Numbered from the stretch's first letter, positions 47,654 to 57,196 are shown. The stretch: 64,000 bases of DNA from Zymomonas mobilis subsp. pomaceae ATCC 29192 (GCF_000218875.1 NC_015709.1:1844501-1908500), one strand, 5' to 3'. Notes: a model not told the origin generated them from the sequence alone. A program made the numbers and translations.

Positions 47654-47690
47654 AAAGCGTCATCTGAATAAGATGGCGCTTTATTCTTTT
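47654..47690 (+). terminator. Terminator after typA
   Basis: 12-bp stem (47654-47665 and 47671-47682) with one T-G pair and a GAATA loop, followed by a T-rich stretch. Confidence 0.8.
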
Positions 47691-47804
47691 AAAGAACAAT
47701 AGTTTAGCTGACTGATTATAATGATGGCATAAATTTTGCTTTAACTTCCAAGATCAGGAAAAACCTTAATCACTAAGGGGCTTACGACTAGGGGGATCAT
47801 AGGC

Positions 47805-48707
47805 GTGACGGCCAATTTTGTTTCATTATCGAAGAAAATGGAAAGCAAGATGGAAGCCATTCGTTTGGCTATCGGTCGTGCTGCACAGGATACTGGCGTC
47901 GATTTTTCCTATCTTATGGCGCAGGCCAGAAGCGAAAGCGGACTTAATCCCCATGCCAAAGCCCAAGGCTCTAGTGCGACAGGTCTCTTTCAGTTTTTAG
48001 ACCAAAGTTGGCTAGGAGTCTTAAAACAGCATGGAGATTCTTACGGCTATGGTTGGGCTTCCGACGCTATTACCAAAGAAGGCGGGCGTTGGGTTGTAAG
48101 CGACGCATCGCTTAAATCCCAAATTTTTGCCTTAAGAGAAGATCCTTCAGCCGCCGCCTGTATGGCCGGCGCTTTTGCTGCTGATAATGCAGAAACGCTG
48201 GCTCAATGTCTGGGGCGTCCGGCCAGTAGAGGGGAGCTTTATTTCGCGCATTTTTTAGGGGCTTCGGGTGCCAGCCGTTTTCTTACAAAACGGGCCGCAA
48301 ATGGTAATGCCTGTGCGGCCTCTCATTTTCAAAAAGAAGCAAAGGCTAATCCCGCTATTTTTTATGATCATCATGGCCGTGGGCGTAGCTTTGATGAAGT
48401 GTTTAATTTGCTTTCTTCTCGTCTCGATCACAACGCAACCGGCAGTGATAGCGTATGGGAGAAAATGAATAACTTACATTATGCATCCTATACTAAGCCT
48501 GTTGAGGGCATGAATTTTGATAAGGATAATCGTAACTTTATCGCCATGGCGATGAATGGGATTGATGGCTTAACCGCAGCCGCGATGCTTAGTCATCGAC
48601 CGAATACAAAGGGTCATTCTTCCCTTGGTCTTAAACAGTCTTTCAATACTGAAAATGCTCGTTTGGCATACACGCTTATTGCCTCAAAATTATCCAATAA
48701 TATTTAA
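47805..48707 (+). CDS. Lytic-transglycosylase-like (SLT) protein
   Basis: 300 residues. The N-terminal half holds the SLT fold: FSYLMAQARSESGLNPHAKA with the catalytic Glu, then SSATGLFQFLDQSWLGVLK and ELYFAHFLGASGASRFL. It should cleave peptidoglycan between MurNAc and GlcNAc. No signal peptide is visible; related alphaproteobacterial proteins without one act with flagella, exported by the flagellar system (inference). The C-terminal part (about 190-300) is unassigned. GTG start at 47805; an ATG at 47838 is an alternative. Terminators lie on both sides, so single gene. Confidence 0.82.
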   Translation: MTANFVSLSKKMESKMEAIRLAIGRAAQDTGVDFSYLMAQARSESGLNPHAKAQGSSATGLFQFLDQSWLGVLKQHGDSYGYGWASDAITKEGGRWVVSDASLKSQIFALREDPSAAACMAGAFAADNAETLAQCLGRPASRGELYFAHFLGASGASRFLTKRAANGNACAASHFQKEAKANPAIFYDHHGRGRSFDEVFNLLSSRLDHNATGSDSVWEKMNNLHYASYTKPVEGMNFDKDNRNFIAMAMNGIDGLTAAAMLSHRPNTKGHSSLGLKQSFNTENARLAYTLIASKLSNNI

Positions 48708-48738
48708 TTAAATCCTAGATATTATTTCTAAAAATAAG

Positions 48739-48767
48739 GCCGTTATAATTTTTGTAACGGCTTTTTT
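48739..48767 (+). terminator. Terminator after the SLT gene
   Basis: 7-bp stem GCCGTTA (48739-48745) / TAACGGC (48755-48761) followed by six T. Confidence 0.85.
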
Positions 48768-49177
48768 GTTATGTCTGTTCTATTTTTTGTGGAACTATTT
48801 CCTCTTAAATTCCTTTCTTAAGAGTAGTTAATAATTTTTTTAAATTTATAAGGATAATATTTTTAGTAAATTTGAATTTTAAAATTTAAAAATAGTTTTT
48901 ATTAAAAATTTTTTAGTAAAAAATGATAAAAATATATTTTTTTATTTAAAATTTTAAAAAATACTTTGTTTTATTTGTTAATTTATTATATATTAATAAT
49001 ATAATTTTATTTTTTGACGGTATATTGATTTTTAATCGTTAATATACTACATAGTATGCATAAATATGGGCAGAATTACTATCTGTCTGCATGGCAGCAA
49101 AGACCACTTTTAGGTCATGGTAGAAGGATAAACGCGCTCTTTTTGGGGCCTGAATCATTTTTTTGAGGAGATAGATA
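48768..49177. other. Extremely AT-rich spacer before the mannitol dehydrogenase gene
   Basis: 410 bases; from about 48830 to 49020 almost only A and T, with many short A/T palindromes. Between about 49060 and 49140 the sequence is mixed and should hold promoter and leader. No gene seen. Confidence 0.55.
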
Positions 49178-50689
49178 ATGGCAGCCACCGCTGAACTAGA
49201 AGCAGCAATCAAGCTTAACGAAAAAGCTCTGGCGGATCTTGATCCCAAACATGTAAAAATTTTTCAATATGATCGTTCAAAAATAACCCCCGGTATCGCG
49301 CATATAGGGGTCGGTAATTTCCATCGTGCGCATCAGGCACGCTATATGGACGACTGCCTTGCCATACCCGGGAATGAAAGCTGGGGCATTGTCGGGATCA
49401 GCCTGGGTGATCGGGAATCTTCCAAAGCAAAAGCCAAGGCGATGCAGGATCAGGATTGTCTATATACACTGACAGAATATGATCCTAAGGGAAAACCCTC
49501 AACGCGTGTCATTGGCTCTATCATTCAGTATCTTCACGCGCCGGAAGATCCGGAAGCGACCATGAAAGCCTTGGTTGATCCTGCCATTCGTATAGTCTCC
49601 ATGACTATCACCGAAGGGGGGTATCATCTGGATAGCGAAGGAAATTTTCAGGCCGATGCGGAAAGTGTTCAGTATGATCTGAAAAATCCTAAACATCCTA
49701 AAGATACATTCGGTTATCTTGTTGAAGCTTTAGCGCGTCGTCGCCAGGCAGGGACAAAACCTTTTACTATTTTTTCTTGCGATAATCAGCGCGGGAATGG
49801 TGATGTCGCCAAAAAAGCTGTCTTAAGTTTTGCTAAGTTACGAGACAAAGAGTTGGCGAGCTGGATCGAAGAAAATGTCAGTTTCCCCAACAGCATGGTG
49901 GATCGGATTGCGCCGACGGTTACCGATGAGGATATAAAATCTGTTGCCGAGCGGACAGGCATTGAGGATCAAACCCCCGTTTTGGCAGAAACCTTTTCTC
50001 AGTGGGTTATTAAAGACGAATTTTGTAACGGTCGTCCACCTTTCGAAAAACTGGGCGCTCAATTTACGAAAAATGTTGCGCCTTATGAACATATGAAGGG
50101 GCGGATGTTAAATGCCTCTCATACGGCTATTGCACTTACAGGCGTGACCGCAGGCTATGAATATGTGGACGAAGCGCTGGATGATCCGGCTATTTATAAG
50201 CTGGTTTACGACTTTATGACGAAAGACGTTATGCCGGTTATTGAAGGACCGGATGGCACTTCGTTATCCGATTATCGGGATTTAGTGCTTCAGCGTTTCA
50301 GCAATCCCGCCTTGAAGGATCAGCTGGTACGCATCGCGGGAGACAGTGCGAATAAATTGCCCACTTTCTTGCTACCGACAATTAACGAACATACCGAAGA
50401 TGAAGATACCAATAGCCGAGATCTTCGGCGGATGGCCTTTATTTTGGCTTGTTTTCGTCGCTATCTTCGCGGTCTTAATGACAAAGGTCATAAATTCTCA
50501 CCGATTGAGCCCCATCTTTCCAAGGAAGAAATTGCAGAATGGGGCAGTGAGAATACAGAAGGCTTTTTAAATTGTCGGATTCTGGCTTCTTTAAATCTGG
50601 CCGATAATGAGGCTTTTGTAAAAGCGTTTAACCACGCCGTTACTTTATTAAAAACACATGGAGTCTTGGAAGCACTGACGTATCTATAA
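49178..50689 (+). CDS. mtlK: Mannitol 2-dehydrogenase, long-chain type
   Basis: 503 residues of the polyol-specific long-chain dehydrogenase family, which interconvert mannitol and fructose with NAD(P). N-terminal IGVGNFHRAHQARYMDD (substrate/cofactor region), SMTITEGGYHLD, DNQRGNGDVAK and the catalytic Lys in EHMKGRMLNASHTAIAL are all present. Strong GAGGAGA ribosome-binding site. A fructose-fed fermenter could use it to dispose of reducing power as mannitol (inference). D-arabinitol or fructuronate dehydrogenase are close alternatives. Single gene with its own terminator. Confidence 0.87.
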   Translation: MAATAELEAAIKLNEKALADLDPKHVKIFQYDRSKITPGIAHIGVGNFHRAHQARYMDDCLAIPGNESWGIVGISLGDRESSKAKAKAMQDQDCLYTLTEYDPKGKPSTRVIGSIIQYLHAPEDPEATMKALVDPAIRIVSMTITEGGYHLDSEGNFQADAESVQYDLKNPKHPKDTFGYLVEALARRRQAGTKPFTIFSCDNQRGNGDVAKKAVLSFAKLRDKELASWIEENVSFPNSMVDRIAPTVTDEDIKSVAERTGIEDQTPVLAETFSQWVIKDEFCNGRPPFEKLGAQFTKNVAPYEHMKGRMLNASHTAIALTGVTAGYEYVDEALDDPAIYKLVYDFMTKDVMPVIEGPDGTSLSDYRDLVLQRFSNPALKDQLVRIAGDSANKLPTFLLPTINEHTEDEDTNSRDLRRMAFILACFRRYLRGLNDKGHKFSPIEPHLSKEEIAEWGSENTEGFLNCRILASLNLADNEAFVKAFNHAVTLLKTHGVLEALTYL

Positions 50690-50712
50690 ACAGATATTAT
50701 AATCAGATAATG

Positions 50713-50741
50713 AAAGGTGTCTGCAAAGAGCAGACACCTTT
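50713..50741 (+). terminator. Terminator after the mannitol dehydrogenase gene
   Basis: Perfect 12-bp stem AAAGGTGTCTGC (50713-50724) / GCAGACACCTTT (50730-50741) with a 5-base loop. Confidence 0.85.
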
Positions 50742-50861
50742 AAAGTATTCAACTGCAAAAATAATACTGAATTTTTACAGGATGTGATAAAAAACTCGTA
50801 TAGACGGGTTAAAGGTCAAGCTGATAGCGTTTTAGTCCAATTCTAGAATAGAGACCCAATA

Positions 50862-51290
50862 GTGCCGCTTTGTCAGGAAAACAGCCTTAATATCGGGCGT
50901 GATCTTCAGCAAATACACCATATCGCTACCTTTTTAAGGCTATGGTATGAAGAAAAACAGGCTGAAATTGTAGGCATCCCAGAACAAAAATCTTCTAACA
51001 AAGAAGACGATTCCGCAATGCCTGAAAAGGAATTTTTTTCTTTTTCTTTAATGGAACAGCTTAATCAAGCTTATCATAAAGCGCCTGAACTACTTTCTTA
51101 TCAAATGAAAATATTATTAGACGAATGTATCGCCATGGCACAAATCGGTATCGAAGTGCTTATAAAGGCCCGTCAAACGGGGGCAGATCCGGCGATAGCG
51201 GCGGGTAGTTTGGCCTCAGCTTTAGAAAGAGATGTCCGACGGATGCGTTTATTACTCCTTCCAGAGACTCCAAGTCGTATTTGTGATTGA
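50862..51290 (+). CDS. Unknown helical protein before tRNA-Pro
   Basis: 142 residues, not recognised; GTG start, an in-frame ATG lies at 51018. The C-terminal half (about 65-135) looks all-alpha, with SLMEQLNQAYHKAPELLSYQMKILLDECIAMAQIGIEVLIKARQTG and a small residue-rich turn PAIAAGSLASALERDVRRMRLLL. No signal or membrane segment. It ends 34 bases before tRNA-Pro on the same strand. Probably real, given the regular hydrophobic pattern; no function proposed. Confidence 0.5.
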   Translation: MPLCQENSLNIGRDLQQIHHIATFLRLWYEEKQAEIVGIPEQKSSNKEDDSAMPEKEFFSFSLMEQLNQAYHKAPELLSYQMKILLDECIAMAQIGIEVLIKARQTGADPAIAAGSLASALERDVRRMRLLLLPETPSRICD

Positions 51291-51324
51291 CTATCCTGAA
51301 AAATTGATTAAGGAAGACAGCCGT

Positions 51325-51402
<78 letters not shown>

Positions 51403-51506
51403 CCTTTTTTGAGTATCCCTGTAATCGTCAAATAAAAACTACGCCTATAATCGCGTTCGTTTTTTTCTTACTTAAATAGTCTTATCTCATTAGAGAAGGT
51501 CTTATC

Positions 51507-52343
51507 CTATTTGGGTTTGACGAATTTCAATGTCATGCGATCACTTTCTCCGATCGCCCAATATTTCTCCTGATCTTCCGTCCCCAAAGCCAAACTAGGC
51601 GGTAATGTCCAAACGCCTTTAGGCCAGTTATGGGTATCTTTTGGGTTAGCGTTAATAGCAGACTCACCGGCAAAGATAAAACCGGCGGCTTTTGCTAAGC
51701 GAATGACAGTAGATTTTTTGACATAGCCACTGGTTTTTTCCAAAGTGCTGTTTTCGTTTTCTGGTAAACGATGTTCAACAACCCCCAGAATACCGCCCGG
51801 CTTCAAAGATCGGTAAAAGTCAGCGAAGGCCGTGGCGGCAACGTCATCGCCTGCGGATAAAAGATTGTGGACGTTACGGAAAGTCAAAACACGATCGGCT
51901 TTACCATCGGCCCAAACCGCGTTTTCTAGAGGATTAAAGCGTAATGTGATAGCCTGTCCATACCAACCTGGGTGCATGGCCATCCGTTGTAAAAAAGCAG
52001 TCTCTTTGGCATCATTGTCAGGCAGTATCGCATAATAATTACCACTATTGGCCTCAAGCGGAGCGAGTATATCGCTATACCACCCTTTTCCCGGATAAAA
52101 TTCTATCACGGTTTGCGAAGGCTTTACGCCAAAAAAGCGCAATGTTTGTAGCGGATGACGATAGACGTCTCGCGCCTTATCTGATTCTGCACGACGACTG
52201 TCATTGATCGCCTTGATAAGACTTTTATCGTCATTTTGAGTAATAACTTTATGAGAAGCAGCGGCTACAGGGTAGGTTATCGCCATATTACCGGCCAAAG
52301 CAACACTTCCGATAGTGGCTATCGTCATCAATCTGCGCTTCAT
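51507..52343 (-). CDS. Exported methyltransferase-like protein
   Basis: 278 residues with a clear signal peptide (MKRRLMTIATIGSVALAGNMAITYPVAAA) followed by a class I SAM-methyltransferase fold: VIEFYPGKGWYSDILAP (motif I), DRVLTFRNVHNLL, and SLKPGGILGVVEHR (motif IV/post). The SAM pocket is thus on a protein predicted to be outside the cytosol, where SAM is not expected; a family of such exported methyltransferase-like proteins is known but their activity is unclear. GGAAAA lies before the ATG. Divided from tRNA-Pro by about 105 bases, on the opposite strand. Confidence 0.82.
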   Translation of the reverse strand: MKRRLMTIATIGSVALAGNMAITYPVAAASHKVITQNDDKSLIKAINDSRRAESDKARDVYRHPLQTLRFFGVKPSQTVIEFYPGKGWYSDILAPLEANSGNYYAILPDNDAKETAFLQRMAMHPGWYGQAITLRFNPLENAVWADGKADRVLTFRNVHNLLSAGDDVAATAFADFYRSLKPGGILGVVEHRLPENENSTLEKTSGYVKKSTVIRLAKAAGFIFAGESAINANPKDTHNWPKGVWTLPPSLALGTEDQEKYWAIGESDRMTLKFVKPK

Positions 52344-52430
52344 TCTATTTTCCTTAAATGCCCTGTCTCATGTCATAATAGCCTGAGTATCGGCACAGCT
52401 TTATCAAGTGAAAGCTAACATTCTCATGAA

Positions 52431-53480
52431 TTAATTGTCGATTCTGACCGGATAAATTTGATGTTCGGCTAAAATACTACGCAGATTTTTGGCTCCACCC
52501 AAATGTCCTGCCCCTACAGCTAAAAAAACTGTACCGGGGGTTTTTAGTCTGTTCTCGATCCACGCTGCCCAGTGCCGATTTCTTTCTTCCAATAAAATAT
52601 TCTGTAAATGTGGAAGCTGGCTCATATTTTGATTAACAATATTCGCTAGACGGTTTTCGTCACCGGCAGCCCATGCCTTAATTAATAAGCGGATGATGAA
52701 AGAACTTTGCTCATCTTCTTCTAGGCTAGAGCGTAAAAAAACCTCCTGATCAGCGGGCGATAAATTCGCTAAAAAAGAAAGCTGCTGCTTAAAATCTTCG
52801 AGTTCGTTAATATTTTTTGCTTCACTTTGGGCCTTGGCGATCAAAATAGGTTCAACACCTGATAAGGTTTTAATGCCACTTTTTTGATAATGGAGCATGG
52901 TTAAAGTCACGGCGACAAACCAAGGCTCAAAACGATCCAAGCTGTTTTTAGGCATATGAAACCGTGTTAATTCTGCCTCAATGCGACGTGTTAAGGCAAT
53001 GGGTAGTCGTTTTGGCAGCGGCTTTCCTGATTTATTCAAGGCTAATTCTGAAACAATCGCTTGTACCTGATCGGCGGGCGGGGCCTTGGTTTCAATGACT
53101 AATTCCGAAGATTGTTCAAAGGCTTCCTTGATATGCCGATTAAACCAGTCATAACGCGGATCTAACAGGTGGATGGTACCAAAAAGATAAATCGTCGTAT
53201 TGTTCTTATGAATCATCCATAAGGCAGGATGGGCATCTATAATAATCGAATCTGGTTTACTCTCTGAGGCGGGCAAGGCTTGGACAATTTCAGTAGAAGA
53301 TAACTGGGCAATAGTCTTCCCCGAGATCGATTTATAGGATTTGGAAGACTGGGCCGTGGATGTCTTTTTAAAACGGGTAGCCGTTGAATGAAGGGCATGT
53401 TGTCGGATCGCATAAGGATGCTCTGATGCTGCTAAAAGAGCTGAAACAATCCCGATACAGGATATTATCGGTGTAATCAT
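52431..53480 (-). CDS. TraB/GumN-family protein
   Basis: 349 residues from the ATG at 53480, which has a strong AGGAGAAGG site; an upstream ATG at 53582 has none and adds a basic lead. From 53480 the protein starts with a signal peptide (MITPIISCIGIVSALLAASE). The TraB/GumN (PF01963) features are ALWMIHKNNTTIYLFGTIHLLD near the start of the mature domain, ELVIETKAPP, and AVGAGHLGGAKNLRSIL near the C-terminus; paired GxxH motifs suggest a metal-dependent protease-like or binding fold (Tiki-like). Function in bacteria is not settled. Likely periplasmic. Confidence 0.85.
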   Translation of the reverse strand: MITPIISCIGIVSALLAASEHPYAIRQHALHSTATRFKKTSTAQSSKSYKSISGKTIAQLSSTEIVQALPASESKPDSIIIDAHPALWMIHKNNTTIYLFGTIHLLDPRYDWFNRHIKEAFEQSSELVIETKAPPADQVQAIVSELALNKSGKPLPKRLPIALTRRIEAELTRFHMPKNSLDRFEPWFVAVTLTMLHYQKSGIKTLSGVEPILIAKAQSEAKNINELEDFKQQLSFLANLSPADQEVFLRSSLEEDEQSSFIIRLLIKAWAAGDENRLANIVNQNMSQLPHLQNILLEERNRHWAAWIENRLKTPGTVFLAVGAGHLGGAKNLRSILAEHQIYPVRIDN

Positions 53481-53713
53481 AAGCCTTCTCCTGCTGCGTT
53501 TGATACGCTTTTTGCCTTGGAAAAAGCAGATGACAAGGGCAGGGGCGACGATATTCAGAATTCTTGCGCTATTCTGCCCCATAAATCGCGTGATAAGAGG
53601 CTCAAAAAAAGAAATCCTGTCTGTATCCTCCTAACAAAAGTGCAAAAAACGGTTTTTAAAGGTAAGAGGTCTTCAATTCCGCTGCGTTACTGAGTAGAGC
53701 ATAAGCGCTTCGG

Positions 53714-53777
53714 TTTCATCTTTTGGGATGAAATCGGAAGATGGTTTTATTTTGCGGATATAAATTTTTATATCCGC
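53714..53777 (+). promoter_or_regulatory. Two hairpins in the glyQ leader
   Basis: First: TTTCATC (53714-53720) / GATGAAA (53727-53733). Second: perfect 11-bp palindromic arms GCGGATATAAA (53754-53764) / TTTATATCCGC (53767-53777), ending 41 bases before the glyQ start. No T-run follows, so an operator or leader element is more likely than a terminator. Confidence 0.4.
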
Positions 53778-53818
53778 CCAGATTTGTCCCTGTCGCCGTG
53801 GGCATCATTCGAGGAAAA

Positions 53819-54691
53819 ATGCCAGAGAGTCTGTCCTTCCAAGCACTTATCCTGAGACTTCATGATTACTGGAGTCAACAAGGATGCGTCATTCTGCAAC
53901 CTTATGATATGGAAATGGGGGCAGGAACCTTTCATCCGGCAACCAGCCTGAAAGCGCTCGGGCCCAAGCCATGGAAAGCGGCCTATGTTCAGCCTTGCCG
54001 CCGTCCCGCCGATGGCCGCTATGGTGAAAATCCCAACCGGCTTTGCCATTATTATCAATATCAGGTTATCCTGAAGCCTTCACCTGATAATCTTCAAGCC
54101 CTTTATTTGGGGTCTTTAGAAGCTATTGGTATTGATCTTTCCCTTCACGACATCCGTTTTGTTGAAGATGACTGGGAAAGTCCGACTCTAGGTGCTTGGG
54201 GGCTGGGTTGGGAAGTCTGGTGCGATGGCATGGAAGTGACCCAGTTCACCTATTTCCAGCAAATCGGCGGTTTTGACTGTAAACCGGTTTCCGGTGAAAT
54301 CACTTACGGTCTTGAACGACTGGCGATGTATATTCAAGGTGTCGATAACGTCTATGACTTACGCTTTAATGATGAAGGCGTAAGCTATGGCGATGTTTTC
54401 TTAGAAAACGAGCGTCAATTCTCCGCTTATAATTTCGAAGCCGCCAATACAGACACTTTATTCCGCTGGTTTAAAGAAGCGGCGAATGAATGCAAAGCTT
54501 TGCTGGAACGTGAAAATCCGCTTCCTTTACCGGCTTACGATCAAGCGATCAAAGCCAGTCACATTTTTAACCTGCTCCAATCGCGTGGCATGATTTCAGT
54601 TACCGAGCGTCAGGCTTATATCGGCCGTGTCCGTGAATTGACGAAAGCAGTGGCTGCCGCATGGATGGCCTATAATGGGTGGGAGGCATAA
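53819..54691 (+). CDS. glyQ: Glycyl-tRNA synthetase alpha subunit
   Basis: 290 residues from the ATG at 53819 behind GAGGAA; the frame is open back to 53741 but without conservation. Class II alpha subunit of the (alpha-beta)2 bacterial Gly[57 protein letters not shown] and [21 protein letters not shown] are diagnostic. glyS starts 3 bases after its stop, so the subunits are co-translated. Confidence 0.97.
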   Translation: MPESLSFQALILRLHDYWSQQGCVILQPYDMEMGAGTFHPATSLKALGPKPWKAAYVQPCRRPADGRYGENPNRLCHYYQYQVILKPSPDNLQALYLGSLEAIGIDLSLHDIRFVEDDWESPTLGAWGLGWEVWCDGMEVTQFTYFQQIGGFDCKPVSGEITYGLERLAMYIQGVDNVYDLRFNDEGVSYGDVFLENERQFSAYNFEAANTDTLFRWFKEAANECKALLERENPLPLPAYDQAIKASHIFNLLQSRGMISVTERQAYIGRVRELTKAVAAAWMAYNGWEA

Positions 54692-54693
54692 AA

Positions 54694-56742
54694 ATGGCTG
54701 ATTTTCTGCTTGAACTTCGTTCGGAAGAAATTCCGGCCGGTTTTCAAAAAATGGCGGTGGACAAACTTGCCGAGCTTTTAACGGCACGTTTAACCGAGGC
54801 CGGCATTAAGCCGGAAAAAACTGAAAAATACGCAACCCCCCGTCGTATCGCCTTATTGATGCGCAATTTGCCGGAAAAAACCGAAGCGGTCAAAGAAGAA
54901 CGCCGTGGCCCCCGCGCTGATGCGCCTGAAAAAGCTTTAGCGGGTTTTCTGCGTTCAACCGGCTTAACCCGAGATCAATTGGAAAGCCGTGATACCCCCA
55001 AGGGGCAATTTCTTTATGCCATTATTGAAAAGCCTGGCCAAGAATTAACCACAGTTTTAGCGGATATTATTCCGGCTATTATCCGTTCTTTTCCCTGGCC
55101 TAAATCCATGCGTTGGGGGCATTTTTCCAGTAGCAGCGAATCCTTGCGCTGGGTACGTCCTTTAAAGGGTATTGTTGCACTTTTGGATGATCAGATTATC
55201 CCTATAGAATTAGAGGCGATCACCTCTGGCAATAAGACTAAGGGGCATCCTTTTCATAACCCGAACTTTATCACTTTGGGTAAAGCGGCTGATTATCCTG
55301 AAAAAATGGCCGCCGCGCATGTGATGATTGATTTTGATACACGGGTCGAAAGCATTACACGCGCTGCACGCGCTGCCGCTAAAGCCGCAAATCTGACTTT
55401 GATCGAAGATCCGGTGCTGGCGCAAGAAAATGCAGGTCTTACGGAATGGCCGGTGCCTCTTCTTGGTCATTTCGATGAAGCTTTTCTCGCTGTCCCTCGG
55501 GAAGTTATTCAGCTTACTATGCGTACCAACCAGAAATATTTTGCTTGTAGCGATGCAAAGGGCAATCTTGCTGCGGCCTTTATTTGTGTTGCCGATAGAC
55601 AAGCAAGAGACCGTGGGCGGGAAATTATCGCGGGTAATGAAAAGGTGCTTTCTGCCCGTTTATCGGATGCGCGTTTCTTTTGGGAACAAGACCTTAAAAT
55701 TCCTTTGGAAAACTGGTTGCCCAAGCTCGATTCCGTTTTGTTTTATGAAGGCATGGGTTCGGTCGGTGATAAGGCTAAACGCATTGCGGCGCTTTCAGGG
55801 TATATTGCTGATCAAATTGGGGCTTCACCCGATCTTGCAAAGCGGGCCGGGTTGTTAGCCAAAGCAGATCTTGCCAGTAATATGGTTGGCGAATTTCCTG
55901 AACTGCAAGGCATTATGGGCGGCTATTATGCCAAGGCGGGCAAAGAGGATAGCGCGGTAATCAGGGCTATTTCGAGTCAATATCAAGCGGAAGCGGGGGA
56001 AGCGGTCGCGGCGGCTGTCGCGTTAGCCGATCGTATTGATAGTTTAGCATGTTTTTTTATGCGTAATATTCGCCCGACTGGCTCGAAAGATCCTTTCGCC
56101 TTAAGACGGGCTGCAGTTCAAATTATTCAGACCATTATCGCCCATCAATTGCGTTTACCTTTAGCCCCTCTTTTTAAAGAAGCCGGTGCTGGCGATCAAC
56201 TAGATGGCTTGTTAGGCTTTATTACTGAACGTTTAAAGGTTCAGCAACGCGAAGCGGGCATCCGCTATGATCTGATTGATGCTGTGTTAGCCTTGGGCTA
56301 TGAAGATGATGTCATTCGTCTTTTGGCACGGGTTCAGGCCTTGCAAGATTTTCTTGAAACCGAAGAGGGACGCGATCTCTTAGCGGGTTATCGACGGGCT
56401 GCAAATATTTTAAAGGGCAGTGAGGAAAATGCCTCTGGCATGATCAGTGAAGAGGCTATGGAACCCGCGGAAAAGGCCTTGGAAACCGCTTTAGCAGCGA
56501 TCCATAATGATCTGGAAGCCGCGCTATCCGGTGAAAATTATGCCGCTGCTATGACAGCATTAGCCAGCTTACGCCAACCGATTGATCAATTTTTTGATCA
56601 GGTTATCGTTAATCACGAAGATGAGAGCATACGTCATCGTCGTCTCGCTTTATTGGAAAAAATCCGAAAAGCGATGCACCGCGTGGCTGATTTTTCACTT
56701 GTTGAAGCTTTAGCTATTGAAGCTACAGGCGGTAAGCGCTAA
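54694..56742 (+). CDS. glyS: Glycyl-tRNA synthetase beta subunit
   Basis: 682 residues from the ATG at 54694 with GGGAGG upstream inside the end of glyQ. N-terminal ADFLLELRSEEIPAGFQ, the central KYATPRRIALLMRNL and WPKSMRWG, and an HD-like and anticodon-binding C-terminal region (FFDQVIVNHEDESIRHRRLALL) are typical. It binds tRNA and supports catalysis by GlyQ. Terminator follows at 56766. Confidence 0.97.
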   Translation: MADFLLELRSEEIPAGFQKMAVDKLAELLTARLTEAGIKPEKTEKYATPRRIALLMRNLPEKTEAVKEERRGPRADAPEKALAGFLRSTGLTRDQLESRDTPKGQFLYAIIEKPGQELTTVLADIIPAIIRSFPWPKSMRWGHFSSSSESLRWVRPLKGIVALLDDQIIPIELEAITSGNKTKGHPFHNPNFITLGKAADYPEKMAAAHVMIDFDTRVESITRAARAAAKAANLTLIEDPVLAQENAGLTEWPVPLLGHFDEAFLAVPREVIQLTMRTNQKYFACSDAKGNLAAAFICVADRQARDRGREIIAGNEKVLSARLSDARFFWEQDLKIPLENWLPKLDSVLFYEGMGSVGDKAKRIAALSGYIADQIGASPDLAKRAGLLAKADLASNMVGEFPELQGIMGGYYAKAGKEDSAVIRAISSQYQAEAGEAVAAAVALADRIDSLACFFMRNIRPTGSKDPFALRRAAVQIIQTIIAHQLRLPLAPLFKEAGAGDQLDGLLGFITERLKVQQREAGIRYDLIDAVLALGYEDDVIRLLARVQALQDFLETEEGRDLLAGYRRAANILKGSEENASGMISEEAMEPAEKALETALAAIHNDLEAALSGENYAAAMTALASLRQPIDQFFDQVIVNHEDESIRHRRLALLEKIRKAMHRVADFSLVEALAIEATGGKR

Positions 56743-56765
56743 ATAAAAGATAGCTTACGCATTAG

Positions 56766-56800
56766 AAAGGGCGGTTCAGATTTCTGAGCTGCCCTTTTTA
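56766..56800 (+). terminator. Terminator after glyS
   Basis: 15-bp stem (56766-56780 and 56783-56797) with two G-T pairs and a T-run at the end. Confidence 0.85.
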
Positions 56801-57040
56801 GTGTCTTTTATCGCGTATAACAAGCAGTCTCTAATAATAATTTTGGCTATTTTTTTTATTTCATTATTTTAATTAAATTAACTTAATGGTTAAAATATTG
56901 TTTATTTTAGTAATTAAAATCTTTTTTTCTAAAAAAAAATAATAGAATCCTTTTATACCAGAAGAAGGGGGGCAGCGCCCATCTAACTTAAATATTGATT
57001 AAAATGACTATTACTTAATGATGGCGATGAAGGCGCTAAA
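56801..57040. other. AT-rich spacer after glyS
   Basis: 240 bases, AT-rich from 56820 to 56960, containing the probable promoter of the 51-residue ORF at 57041. No other feature. Confidence 0.4.
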
Positions 57041-57196
57041 ATGCGATCAAAATTAAAAAGGTTAATCGTATGGCCGTTTCTATCGATTTCGGTCTCTTCT
57101 GCCCAAAGTTATTATCGAGAATGTGACCTTGCAAAGGGCAATAAATTTTTCTGTCGTGGTTGGTATAGTGGTAAAGCCATTATCAAAGATAAATAA
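57041..57196 (+). CDS. Small secreted peptide with two Cys
   Basis: 51 codons, unlisted by size. ATG at 57041 with AAGG 8 bases upstream. The N-terminus (MRSKLKRLIVWPFLSISVSSA) has basic residues then a hydrophobic core and a small-residue cleavage site, as in a signal peptide; the remaining ~28 residues read YYRECDLAKGNKFFCRGWY... with two Cys 11 apart, aromatic and Gly-rich, ending AIIKDK. It looks like a small periplasmic or exported protein with one disulfide. No homolog is claimed. It sits alone in a 685-base gap after glyS. Confidence 0.55.
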   Translation: MRSKLKRLIVWPFLSISVSSAQSYYRECDLAKGNKFFCRGWYSGKAIIKDK

